Assembly (NCBI GenBank): GCA_000310025.1
Contig: FN648878.1
Span: forward strand, 1 to 17,393
DNA length: 17,393 nt
Source of the DNA: Ectocarpus siliculosus
Lineage: Eukaryota > Sar > Phaeophyceae > Ectocarpales > Ectocarpaceae
Direction: 5' to 3'
The position numbers were made by a program, and so were the translations under genes. The notes below the pieces were generated by a model that was given only the letters and a program-made list of their open reading frames with translations, was not told the DNA's origin and did not search any database. Below, one piece after another: positions 1-8,383 of the stretch; within the stretch, counting starts at the first letter, position 1; each line of letters starts with the position of its first letter.

Positions 1-162
1 GCAAGCAGAGAGACAAGAGCTTTGCGGGGGGGGGTGGGGGGGGGGGAGGGAGGGGGGCGGGGTACTCGGTTGTCGATTGAAGTTGCCGTTCCACCATTGG
101 TCACGCATCACATTTCTGACGAAGAACAGCAGTTCGTATCCTCGATGAAGATAGAGAGACAG
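1..162 (+). other. Candidate upstream Pif1 exon (weak)
   Basis: Frame 1 is open from the window edge to a CAG|GTGACT donor-like site after 162. It ends in phase 0 with ISDEEQQFVSSMKIERQ. The 'ISDEEQQFV' segment resembles the 'LS-x-EQ' helix that precedes the P-loop in Pif1 proteins, and the phase fits the candidate exon at 904. The first third is a Gly/Arg run from a G tract and could be noncoding. This is inference only. Confidence 0.25.
26..62 (+). repeat. G-rich tract, G-quadruplex candidate
   Basis: Five G runs of about 9, 11, 3, 6 and 4 are separated by single non-G bases. This far exceeds the usual four-run G-quadruplex pattern. It lies at the window edge, upstream of the clear Pif1 exons. 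Confidence 0.8.
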
Positions 163-903
163 GTGACTCCTCGGGTGTCTTTTGAGAAAATCTGGGGTCT
201 GCCTCACCCAACGGCCTGTAATCTGTCTCATCCGGGGTGGAGGACGCGGTGCAAAACAGCTGCTGTGCATACGCCGTGTGTGTGTGTGTGTGCTTCGTTC
301 CATGTGTTATGGCACCAGCCAGCACCTTTCGGGGGTTATGCTTGGCGTGTCAGCCCGGGGCACACAGAAAGGAGGAAAAATGGGAACCTTTGTGGTAGAG
401 AAGGGTCAACAGGCTTTGTCAGCGGCCCCAAGTTGTGCCTTTTCCTGTGTAGCGGGTGTTTCCCCCAAGTTTTTTTTTTAACCGCACTGTTGCATGTGCA
501 TCGGGGGCCTCGAAGCCTGTGCTTGGTCCAAAGTCGAGAGGTTGCCGTCATGTTGACAAAAAACACGACTCTGTGTTATTCGAAGGGTTGAATAACACTT
601 TTGTTGCGTTAGCACCAAACGGTGTGTGTGCACTGGGGAGGTACCTCTGTAGATGACCTCCAGGTGGTAGCTTCGTCCGTCAATGGGTCAGTGCAGGTGA
701 CACGTTCCCCTCGAGCAACCAATAACCACACAGCGACCACCATATGGTGAGAAAAGATACCACACTCCCTGTGCTGATTGTAGGAGCTCGAAACTTCCTC
801 AGCAGGCGATGCCGAAAGTGGCGGAGTTGTTGGAACCGCCTCGTCGAGACCTATCCGAACACGTATCATTTGATTTTGCCTCCCTCTCTTCGTCGTGAAG
901 CAG
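163..903. other. Probable intron or 5' noncoding sequence
   Basis: I see no conserved coding signal here. It contains a short TG microsatellite (about 279-292) and T-rich patches. If both weak upstream exons are real, this is a 741-bp intron, a size usual for this gene. Confidence 0.35.
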
Positions 904-958
904 TCAAGCTTTCAAAAAACGGTCCAGGGAGGGGGTGTGGCATCTTACGTCACCTACG
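904..958 (+). other. Candidate Pif1 exon just before the Walker A exon (weak)
   Basis: This 55-nt stretch follows a pyrimidine-rich tract and a GCAG acceptor, and ends at a G|GTACAT donor in phase 1. Phase 1 is what the exon at 1141 needs. Joined, it reads ...VQGGGVASYVTYG before CAGTGKS, similar in shape to the 'GG-x-x-V-F-x-T-G' strand that leads into the P-loop of Pif1 helicases. The implied intron (959-1140) is short for this gene, and the Tyr before the Gly is not typical. Confidence 0.35.
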
Positions 959-1071
959 GTACATCAGCCAAAAAAAAGGTTCCCAACCTCCATACATGCG
1001 AACGAACGAGCCAGTGGCAACAGACCAAACGCCATGGTTTTAGCGCTACGTACACGAACAACGAACAAGAA

Positions 1072-1090
1072 CGAACGAACGAACGAACAG
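1072..1090. repeat. (CGAA)n microsatellite
   Basis: About four tandem GAAC/CGAA units sit in a longer GAAC-rich stretch (about 1047-1090). They lie in the noncoding DNA just upstream of the Walker A exon acceptor. Confidence 0.7.
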
Positions 1091-1140
1091 ATGAAACGCA
1101 CGGACCGATCGATCCACTCTACACCCCCCAAAACACACAG

Positions 1141-1388
1141 GATGCGCGGGCACCGGCAAGTCCCTCGTACTCAACCGCATCCTCGCCAAGCTCTTCGAGG
1201 CCGGGGTCCCCGGCGGCGCGGTTTATCCGACGGCGACGACTGGCCTGGCGGCGTGCCACGTAAAGGGCACCACGCTGCAGCAGTTCTCCGGCATCGGGAA
1301 GGCGGCGGCTTGCGGCGGGTCACCGGAGGAGGTGCTCAAGGCGGTCAGGAGGCGGCCGGACGCCGTGCGGAGGTGGAAAGCGGTTCAG
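1141..1388 (+). CDS. PIF1: Pif1 exon: Walker A and motif Ia
   Basis: It starts after ACACACAG with two bases that complete a Gly codon (phase 1), then reads CAGTGKSLVLNRILAKLFEA. The motif Ia segment PTATTGLAACHVKGTTLQQF follows, then a charged helix ending RRWKAVQ before a GTGAGG donor (phase 0). It encodes visible residues 1-82. Lys6 and Ser7 are the P-loop phosphate and Mg-binding residues. Confidence 0.92.
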
Positions 1389-4300
1389 GTGAGGTTCTTA
1401 CATCGTTTAGGAGGGATTCAAGGGTTGCATTTCGACACCGGGGGGCGGCTGTATCACAGATAGAATGCTTACATGGCAATACATTTTTTCTTCGTATTAC
1501 TTATTTATTATTGGGGGGTTTTATGGGGAGAGAGGGGGCGGGGCGCTCTTCTCTTGGTTTCCGAAGTTGAGGGGGTGGACGGCGGCGCGATGGAGGAGTG
1601 CCGGCAAAACATAGACGGTGTGAAAAATCGGAGGTAATCGACACAGGTGAAAATAATCTCGTTTTCTCTTTCTGGATGGTACTTCCATCTTCCATCAAAT
1701 TGTTTTGCAAATACGCATGCCGTTGCTGAAAAAAACGTGATACATCCGCACAATTCAGGTCTTGATTGTGGACGAGATCAGCATGTTGGATGGGGACACC
1801 TTCGACGCGCTCGAGTTCGTCGCACGATCGATCAGGGGGGTTGACGCACCATTCGGGGGCGTTCGGATCGTCCTCAGCGGCGACTTTTTTCAGGTAAAGC
1901 TTGCTGTTTCTTTTTCGGGCATTGCCCCCCAGCCGTTTTTTTTTTTCACGTGCTTGGAGGAGGAAACGTCTTCTATTATTGTTCGTTTTGTCCTCGTTTT
2001 TCTTATTCAAGGGAAACGATGATTAGAAACTTTGAAAGGTGTGTGTGTTTTCGTTCATATTTTGACGCTAAAAGTGGGATATCGGGGTGGGTTTCATGAC
2101 GGATTGGCACAACATTAGTTGTCTCACTTTTTCACGGGGCTCCTTCTGTCAACATCCTGACTGGTGTTTTCTAGGATCTGTTTCTGGGTATTTTCGAGGA
2201 GCCAAGATTTGTCATTATCTTCTGTTTCGTTTTGTTCGAACATGGGCCGCTCGGAGACGTGAGCCACCTGCTGGTGCTTCTGCTATTCGCGCCACATGCA
2301 CACCGTTACAAACTCGGAGGGAATTCAGCAACTAGCCGATCGAACCTTTGCTGTGCGCGTGTGTCAATTTTTATTGGAACCTCCGGCTGACGGGAGACAT
2401 CGCACACAGCAAGGATGACTTTATTCGTCCCAGCGGCAAAACTCTCAAAATAAATTCTCAACCCTCGTGCCCGCCTCGCCCCCTTGGACATGATCTTGCA
2501 CACACACACACACACACCCTCCTCGTTCATTGGTCTCGGTGTGTGCAACACCCCCCGTCTCATGCCGCTCTACCGCCATCAGCTACCGCCGGTGTCTCGC
2601 AAGGGGGAGCCGGAGAAGAAGCTTTGCTTCGAGGCCAGGTCTTGGAAGGCGTGCGTCCAGGTAACGAAAAAAAAAAAAGGGACTGCCTGCGCAAAAAAAG
2701 TAAGGGTGGAACTGCTCCTGCTGCTACTGGTTGCGTGCTGCTGTCGAGACAGAGCAAGCGCGATTTGCCGAAACAACGGCTGGCTCTTGTCCTACTTGTA
2801 CCCCCCCCGAATCCTCCCCTCCCCCCCGTCCAAGTTACCGCCTCACCCTCAACGGCCGCTCTCCAGTCAATTCCTATCAGGAGATCTTTTACCAGACCGC
2901 TCTTTCTCCCGTTCTTTTATTTTTTCTATTTCGCGGTGCTTGCAGGAGACGGTGGAATTGAAGCTGGTCTTCCGACAGCAGGATAACAGTTTCGTCAAGG
3001 TAAGGAGAGGCCCAGCAAGCCGTAGAAACCACGCACGGATACATGTCACATGTCACACACGCATGTCTCTAGGGGGGGAGTGAATCCTGTCCCCGTGGCA
3101 CTCAATTGTGGCCATGCCCGTGTAGACAGCAGTACAGGAAATAACGATTATTTTTTCCGATGTCAGGTGAAGGTGGGAAGCATATGTTGTTCGGGCGTAG
3201 ATTGTAGCGCTGAGAAAGGCGACTTCGACTGTTGTTGCGGCAGAACACGGGGGCTTGTTTATCCGGTGCATCGCAAGGAAACGCCACGATAGATTAGACG
3301 AAGCACACGGTCAGTGCGTTCTCATGCTCTCATTCGTGCTGATAAAGCGGCGTTCCCAGCAGCTGAACCCGCTCACAGTACATACGGCGACCAAACTCTT
3401 CGGCAGTGACCATCGAAGCGAAGCAGCCCACGATGATGATGGTCGTCAGACTTAAACCCCTCTCATCGCCCCCTTCTGTTTTTCGCGTGGCCTTGCATAG
3501 TGCTGATGTCTGTCTCTGCTACGATGTCCGTTGTTTGCTGTGGATATCGTTCACTGTTGACCCTGCGGTTTGTAGCCGCTGTTCATCATCCCGAATGTAG
3601 GTTTGCTGGTAATCTTATAATTGGAAGAATACACACAACAGAGAGACTGCGCTATTATTTTCCGAGGGTTGTATCTCCTGAAGTTTCTCTCCCATCCCGC
3701 CAGCTCCTCAGCAAGGTTCGGTGGGGCCAGTGCACTCCGGAGGTGCTGGCAAAACTACGGAGCTGCGCCGAGAACAGCATCACCAACGCCAATGGCGGCG
3801 GGGGGGGATCGTCCCCCCAAGTCGTCGTCGTCGACGACGGCATCGAGAAGACTCAGCTCCTTACCCACAAGGCGGACGTCCTGAAGGTCAACGAGGAGGT
3901 CAGCAGTTTAGCTTAACCCTTTGCCATGTACCCTTTTGCCCGCGACCACGCTGACGTTAGCCTCAGCCCTAGCCATGCGGCCCGTGAACCGAAAGTTGAG
4001 TTGCCGGACCCAGCAAGAGAGGGGGAGTCGCGAAGATCACCTAGTTTGACGAGGAAGTTCGACCCTGTTCCTGTATGCACTCGTGTGCTGTAGGACACCT
4101 GGTTTTGCTGACCCCCAATAAGCATAATAATCGTGGCTGCTGGTGAGGGAAGAGGAGGAGGAGGAGGAGAAACTAAAGGCTGAAACCAGCCCTTCAAGTC
4201 AATACTTTCTAGTTGAAGCGTGGTGTGGCGGCACCCGGGAGATGGTGGCCAGGAGGGCGCTACGTTACGAGACCTTCACTTAAATCTTTCGTAGAACTCA

Positions 4301-7110
4301 AATCTTTCGTAGAACTCAATGGTGCCTGCCTAGCCTGTGTGAGCTCGTCCGAGCTACCGCTATCGTAGAGCGCACAGCAGTTTCGTTTCCTAGTCTGCGG
4401 CAAGTACGGCAAAGGAGAGAGCATTCCTTCCTCCCTGGTCTGAAGTTTTACTTTGAGAAACCGCAACCATGCGTTGTTGTTTTTTATCTCTCTCCCGCGC
4501 GTCTGATGGAAGATGCTGCGGTGTTACTTTCACTACGCTCATTTGTGAGCAACCCTCTCAGCGGTGTAGTGGGACAAAGCAAAACGAACCAGGAGTAGGG
4601 GGGAGGCGGTACCGAGCTATTTTGTAGGCCCTGCCCCATATTAGCTCGAAAGGTGTTTGTGTACGTCTATACTCAATTTCCCTCGTAGCGCAACGCCTTT
4701 GTTGATAACGAATGGCGTCTCGATTACTGTGCGGGTTCGATTCAATCGCAGCGGTTAGGCCGCCTGGACGGGGCAGAGGTCGTATCGAAGGCCGAGAACA
4801 GAGGAAACAGGCCGGATATCCTCAGGCAGCTGGACGACTCTTGCTCCGCCCCGGCTACGCTGAGGCTCAAGGTCGGCGCACAGGTTAGTGGCGGTGTGAT
4901 GTATCGATTGGTATTGAGGCTGGTGCCGTGCTTGATTCCTTCTCTGAGTTAGACATGCATGCCTCTGGCCACGGCCATGACGAAAAGCCACAATATCTGA
5001 TTGTGTGAGGCGCCCGAAGAGCGTGATGCAGAAAACATGCTTACTGACAAAAAAGTATCTTTCAACTGCGTCGGGATATGACACAGCCAATGTTTCCCAT
5101 CCACCCTTCAAGAGAAGCATTCATCCTTTGACAACTTCTTCGTCGGGTACCGAAAGGGCCTCTAATAGTTGCAACCAAACCTCGGTCGGTGTGATATGTT
5201 GGAATGGTTTAAATATTTTTTTGTGTGTTTCTCACCACCTGTCAACTCAACCCACACCCCCCGGGCAGGAATTCATATTTTTAATCGCTCGTCGCTTGCT
5301 GACAAGGGGCCCCCATGCGATGTGAAAGCAACCGATATACCACAACGGTACATTCACTACGGCAATGAACGTACGCCGCTTACACCCTTGGCCATTTTTT
5401 CACACACACAAATACTTCCGTTGGCCCTTTTTGGGTTGGACTCTTCGACTACACAGCGTGTTCTCGTTTTTTCATCCCTTTTAATTACAGACTGAAGCCT
5501 TTGCCTTGGCCACAGCCTCGTAGCGCGGTCGATGCTACTAATAATAATAGTAATAACACACGAAAGAAACCGGTCAACAGGTGATGCTTGTGAAGAACCT
5601 GGCCACCGGCCGCGGTCTGGCCAACGGTTCGAGGGGAGTCGTCGTCCGTTTCGCGAAGTCGACGTCCAGCGGGGCCCGGCTACCCGTCGTTCGCTTCGCC
5701 TCCGGTCTGGAGGAGGTTATACGGTGAGGGCAGCAGCCGATCGATCGCGTATGTCCATGTGTCGAAACTAAAATAGGGTCGAAACCATCATCGTATATAT
5801 TTTTTTATTTTTTTTATCTTCCCATCTACTCCCGTTCCTCGCGGGGTCTACCTACCTACCTAAAGAGGCCTTAAACCCTCTTTACGTAAGGGTTCTCCGA
5901 ATCTTCGTTTTTATGCGATCGATTCAGCTTTCAGTTACAGATAGCACGAAGTGTAGCGCTCTACAGCCGAAGGTCAAGTTTTCGCTCGCTGGGATCCGAA
6001 ATCAATCGCAGCTTGGCCGCGAGACGGTCTTTAAGTTGGCCGACTCGACGGACGTATGGCAGTGAAACGTTCGTGACGGCTTGGCATGATCCGGTCTGGT
6101 CTGGATAGAGAGGGGCGTTACCCGAACAAAGTATCTATGCTGTTGTTGTTTATGTTCCCAACACCGCCGATACGCTCTATCTATCTATCTCTCTATCTCT
6201 CTCTAGCCTCTGTCTCTCTCTCTCTCTCTCTCTCTAGCCCCCCTCTCTCCCTCTAACCTCCCTCTCTCGCTCTCTCCCCCTCTCCGTCTCCAATGAACCA
6301 CAGGCCGGAAGAGTTCCACCTGTACGTCGGAGGACAGGCGGTGGCCTCGAGGAGACAGCTCCCCCTGGCCCTGGCGTGGGCTCTCAGTGTCCACAAGAGC
6401 CAAGGAATGTGAGAACTTCTTGCAAAGAGGGACAGATCGTGGGTGTTGTTGTTGCTTCAGTACGTTGCGAGGGGCAGGGGGGAAGCGTCTTGCCGAGATG
6501 ATTGGCCACAGTCTTGCGACCACGGCTCCTAGCGAAACCGCAAAGCCTGGTCGTCCGAGGGGGACGGCTACGGCGAAATCGTTGCACGTTTCGATCATAG
6601 CGTACCATACTGATGAGCGTTCCCACAGCTTCAAAAGACCCACAAACGAATATTTGTGGCTGCTGCCGCTTCGAGGTGGGAGGTGATGAGGAACAAATTG
6701 ATGTTTGGTGTTCCTCCCTCGCCACCGGCGGACTGGGAGGGACGAAGAGGGGGTGCTGCTGCCGCCGAAGTGCAAGACGGGGATGGATGCCCTCGAACCA
6801 GATCGGACAGAGGAACCGTGTGCTTTCCACGCATCATACACATGGCGCCCGCCTCCCGTCCTTTCGGTGTCGCCGCTGAACACCACGTCTTGCGATGGAC
6901 GCAAGAGAACAGCCAGCCCATGGGGGTTGGTCTGTCTACAATCTCGTCGCCCCCGCTCACCACCTGGCCGCAACCGGACGCCCATCGTTATTTTGGTCTG
7001 CCGTGGGTTGCGCGCTCCCTCATTTTTCTCTCCGCGAAACCAACAGTAGGCAGGCCGCTCCCCGCCGCGGCACACCTTCAGGAAGGCTTTTCGAGTAGAC
7101 AGAGTTACGG

Positions 7111-7146
<36 letters not shown>

Positions 7147-7617
7147 GGTTTCGGAGGCTCTGCCCTTGGCAGAAGCAACCCCCCCCCCCCCCCCTCCACA
7201 TGGCCTCTTTTATCATGACGATCATCATGTTTGTGTGCGTACTACAGCACGTCGTCCTCTTTTGTCTTTCATGTCTCAGCTGCTGCGGCTGCTTTTGCGC
7301 TTGTTTTGCGTCCGTCTGTTGTTTCTTACGCCGCCACTGCGGCTGCTACTGCTGTTGCGCGTGTTTCGCATCCGTGTTTTTTGCTTCTTTCGCCACCACC
7401 GGTCAGGTCGCTCGACCGCGCCAGCGTGTGCCTGTCTCGGGCCTTCGAGTACGGCCAGGCCTACGTGGCCCTGTCCAGGGTCCGGTCCCTGGAGGGCCTC
7501 TCGGTCGTCGGCACGATCGACCCCTCCAAGATTAGGGCGCACCCACGGGTCGTGTCGTTCTACCGAGCCCTCAGCCGTGAGAGAAAGGAGGCGTTACGGA
7601 GGAGGGGCGGGGGGTGA
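1141..7617 (+). CDS. PIF1: Pif1-family ATP-dependent DNA helicase, 5'-partial, nine exons identified
   Basis: Exons 1141-1388, 1759-1893, 2583-2660, 2946-2999, 3704-3898, 4689-4883, 5581-5723, 6304-6408 and 7407-7617 join in frame through GT-AG introns to 453 visible residues (numbered from the Cys of the Walker A loop). Motifs in order are GxAGTGKS (Walker A), PTATTGLAA, IVDEISMLDG (Walker B, 85-94), GDFFQ plus LPPVS (123-132), LKLVFRQQD, VMLVKNL...LANGSRG (302-320, the Pif1-type block), ALSVHKSQGM (375-384) and QAYVALSRV (401-409). This order and spacing is that of Pif1/RRM3 superfamily 1B 5'-to-3' helicases, which remove G-quadruplexes and protein barriers in the nucleus or mitochondrion. 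All visible catalytic residues are intact, so the gene looks functional. The N-terminus is missing, so localisation cannot be judged. A Helitron-borne helicase is less likely because of the many spliceosomal introns and the absence of a Rep domain in view. Confidence 0.93.
1389..1758 (+). other. Pif1 intron (370 bp)
   Basis: Donor GTGAGG, acceptor AATTCAG. Nothing else is recognised inside it. Confidence 0.85.
1759..1893 (+). CDS. PIF1: Pif1 exon: Walker B and start of motif III
   Basis: It encodes residues 83-127, beginning VLIVDEISMLDGDTF and ending LSGDFFQ before a GTAAAG donor (phase 0). Asp87 and Glu88 are the Walker B pair. The DAPFGG segment before RIVLSGDFFQ is typical of Pif1 proteins. 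Confidence 0.95.
1894..2582 (+). other. Pif1 intron (689 bp)
   Basis: Donor GTAAAG, acceptor CCATCAG. It contains T-rich tracts and a (CA)n microsatellite at 2499-2517. No gene is seen inside it. Confidence 0.85.
2499..2517. repeat. (CA)n microsatellite
   Basis: An uninterrupted CA repeat of about nine units lies inside an intron of the Pif1 gene. Confidence 0.9.
2583..2660 (+). CDS. PIF1: Pif1 exon: LPPVS motif
   Basis: It encodes residues 128-153, starting LPPVS, which completes the GDFFQ-LPPVS motif across the splice junction, and ending FEARSWKACVQ. The CFEARSW block is the usual '-F-x-S-x-W' segment before motif IV. Both ends are phase 0 and the donor is GTAACG. Confidence 0.93.
2661..2945 (+). 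other. Pif1 intron (285 bp)
   Basis: Donor GTAACG, acceptor CTTGCAG. It contains an A run (about 2668-2679) and a strong pyrimidine tract before the acceptor. Confidence 0.85.
2946..2999 (+). CDS. PIF1: Pif1 exon: motif IV
   Basis: A 54-nt exon encodes residues 154-171, ETVELKLVFRQQDNSFVK. The 'L-x-x-x-FRQ-x-D' arginine-containing motif (motif IV) marks Pif1 and related SF1B helicases. Both ends are phase 0, with a GTAAGG donor. Confidence 0.93.
3000..3703 (+). other. Pif1 intron (704 bp)
   Basis: Donor GTAAGG, acceptor CCCGCCAG. I recognise nothing else inside it. Confidence 0.85.
3704..3898 (+). CDS. PIF1: Pif1 exon: LLSKVRWGQCTPE block and Gly-rich linker
   Basis: It encodes residues 172-236. 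The start, LLSKVRWGQCTPEVLAKL, matches the 'LL-x-x-x-R-x-G-x-x-x-P-E' block of Pif1 helicases. A Gly/Ser insert (NANGGGGGSS) follows, then QLLTHKADVLKVNEE, equivalent to the family's 'T-N-x-x-V-x-x-x-N' segment. The donor is the unusual GTCAGC. Reading through meets a stop at 3914-3916, so splicing is needed. Confidence 0.9.
3899..4688 (+). other. Pif1 intron (790 bp)
   Basis: Donor GTCAGC (weak), acceptor CCTCGTAG. It contains a perfect 18-bp tandem duplication at 4282-4317 and an AGG-rich patch near 4151-4170. No gene is seen. Confidence 0.8.
4282..4317. repeat. Perfect 18-bp tandem duplication
   Basis: The 18-mer AAATCTTTCGTAGAACTC occurs twice head to tail within the Pif1 intron at 3899-4688. 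Confidence 0.95.
4689..4883 (+). CDS. PIF1: Pif1 exon: central 1B/2B region
   Basis: It encodes residues 237-301, starting RNAFVDNEWRLDYCAG and ending LRLKVGAQ before a GTTAGT donor, phase 0 at both ends. 'L-x-L-K-x-G-A-Q' leads directly into the VMLVKNL block of the next exon, the standard Pif1 junction 'L-K-x-G-A-x-VM-x-x-x-N'. The middle is variable and charged. Confidence 0.92.
4884..5580 (+). other. Pif1 intron (697 bp)
   Basis: Donor GTTAGT, acceptor GTCAACAG. Near its 3' end is a 17-bp fragment of the dispersed repeat (5521-5537), followed by an AT-rich triplet stretch. Confidence 0.85.
5521..5537 (-). repeat. Short fragment of the dispersed 75-bp repeat (copy C)
   Basis: TAGCGCGGTCGATGCTA is identical to part of the repeat copy at 14531-14605, in the same orientation. 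It is also followed by AATAATA-like and ACACAC sequence. It lies 44 bases before the Pif1 exon at 5581. It could be a relic of one element, but 17 bases alone is modest evidence. Confidence 0.5.
5581..5723 (+). CDS. PIF1: Pif1 exon: MLVKNL / NGSRG block
   Basis: It encodes residues 302-348 plus two bases of Arg349. VMLVKNLATGRGLANGSRGVV is the diagnostic Pif1 segment ('V-M-L-x-x-N-L...L-x-NG-x-x-G'). It ends GLEEVI before a G|GTGAGG donor (phase 2). Confidence 0.95.
5724..6303 (+). other. Pif1 intron (580 bp)
   Basis: Donor GTGAGG, acceptor AACCACAG. Its last third is a nearly pure pyrimidine CT tract (about 6175-6291). Confidence 0.85.
6175..6291. repeat. CT-rich polypyrimidine microsatellite
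   Basis: About 115 bases are almost entirely C and T, including a (CT)n core near 6213-6233. The tract ends just before the acceptor at 6303, so it may double as an oversized splice polypyrimidine tract. Confidence 0.85.
6304..6408 (+). CDS. PIF1: Pif1 exon: motif V (HKSQG)
   Basis: It completes Arg349, then encodes residues 350-383 and two bases of Met384. QLPLALAWALSVHKSQGM is motif V; the 'LP-L-x-L-A-W-A-x-x-x-H-K-S-Q-G' sequence is a Pif1/SF1B hallmark. The GTGAGA donor splits the Met codon. Confidence 0.95.
7115..7143. repeat. (GT)n microsatellite
   Basis: About 14 uninterrupted GT units lie in the last Pif1 intron. Confidence 0.9.
7179..7194. repeat. C homopolymer
   Basis: A run of about 16 C lies in the last Pif1 intron. 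It is likely length-variable and prone to sequencing error. Confidence 0.85.
7407..7617 (+). CDS. PIF1: Pif1 last exon: motif VI and C-terminus
   Basis: It completes Met384, then encodes residues 385-453 and a TGA stop at 7615-7617. SLDRASVCLSRAFEYGQAY continuing to VALSRVRSLEGL is motif VI, with Arg408 the likely arginine finger. The tail, DPSKIRAHPRVVSFYRAL, ends in a basic RERKEALRRRGGG segment. No extra C-terminal domain is present. Confidence 0.95.
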
Positions 7618-8146
7618 AATATAGGCATGTAGTAGAGGGCAATCGATCCTCCGTGCCCCCAGACTCTCTCCTCTAAACCGCGGGAAAAAGAGAGAAGTCA
7701 GCGAGAAGTCTTCGGTCAATTCTTGGGGAAGCGAAGTTAGTCAAGATTATGGAGAGAGAGACAGGCAGAGACAGAGACAAGAGAGATTCGGTCTGTCTCG
7801 TCTGCTGGGTCGTCTCCGTTGTTCTCGCTTTCGCCGTCTTGGGTCGTGTTTGTGTTGAGGCGTGCGTCCACGTCGTCAGTTGGACCGGCGCGGACGGGCG
7901 TTAGAGGCGTGGCACGGATGGTAGATACATCGATTGTGGTGTCGTAAATCAATGCGCGGAAGACGACGAGGACGACGAGAAGAAGAGAGCACGAAAAAAG
8001 CTAGCCTGGGTTGCAAGAACGAAAGGAAGGGTGAAGTGGGAGGTGTGGAACGTAACACCGCTTGTCGGGCGGAGGAAGGAAGGGGGAGGGTGTGTTTGCC
8101 CCCGGGTGGTGTCTTCGAGCGATATTGATGGTTTGAGAACATCGGG

Positions 8147-8165
8147 TGATTGATGGCATCAATCA
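8147..8165. repeat. Perfect inverted repeat, 8-bp stem, 3-base loop
   Basis: TGATTGAT-GGC-ATCAATCA forms a perfect hairpin. It lies about 530 bases after the Pif1 stop, and a minus-strand AATAAA lies just beyond it (+ strand TTTATT, about 8180-8185). Confidence 0.8.
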
Positions 8166-8362
8166 GACTAGGGTTCACATTTATTTCTGAAACACGCGGT
8201 TGGAACAAGTGGTGGGAGGTAGGTTCCTTCGCGAACCCTGCTCGCTCCGAGTAGTGTTTACATATTGATAGTAGATCTTTAGGACTACCGCGTTCTGATT
8301 GGTCGGGCGTTGTTCGGCGTTGGTTCTGACGGCCAGCGCCCTCTCCCCGTTCCGCATTCCGA

Positions 8363-8383
8363 GCACGCGGCGCAGCCGCGTGC
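8363..8383. repeat. GC-rich perfect inverted repeat, 9-bp stem, 3-base loop
   Basis: GCACGCGGC-GCA-GCCGCGTGC is a very stable hairpin in the convergent spacer. It could act as a protein-binding palindrome or a pause site; nothing in the sequence decides between these. Confidence 0.8.

Larger units (their letters stand above)
6409..7406 (+). other. Pif1 intron (998 bp)
   Basis: Donor GTGAGA, acceptor CCGGTCAG. It contains a (GT)n microsatellite, a C homopolymer and T/C-rich sequence. Long open frames on both strands here have no family resemblance. Confidence 0.85.

Noticed and set aside
4733-4743. tRNA B-box-like sequence GGTTCGATTCA
   Set aside because: It lies inside a Pif1 coding exon, and no A box or cloverleaf surrounds it.
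6203-7228. 341-codon minus-strand open frame
   Set aside because: It covers the CT and GT microsatellites and the antisense of a Pif1 exon. The product is low-complexity with His-Thr and Arg-Glu runs.
6656-7624. 322-codon + strand frame across the last Pif1 intron and exon
   Set aside because: In the exon part it is out of frame with the helicase motifs, and the intron part is microsatellite translation.
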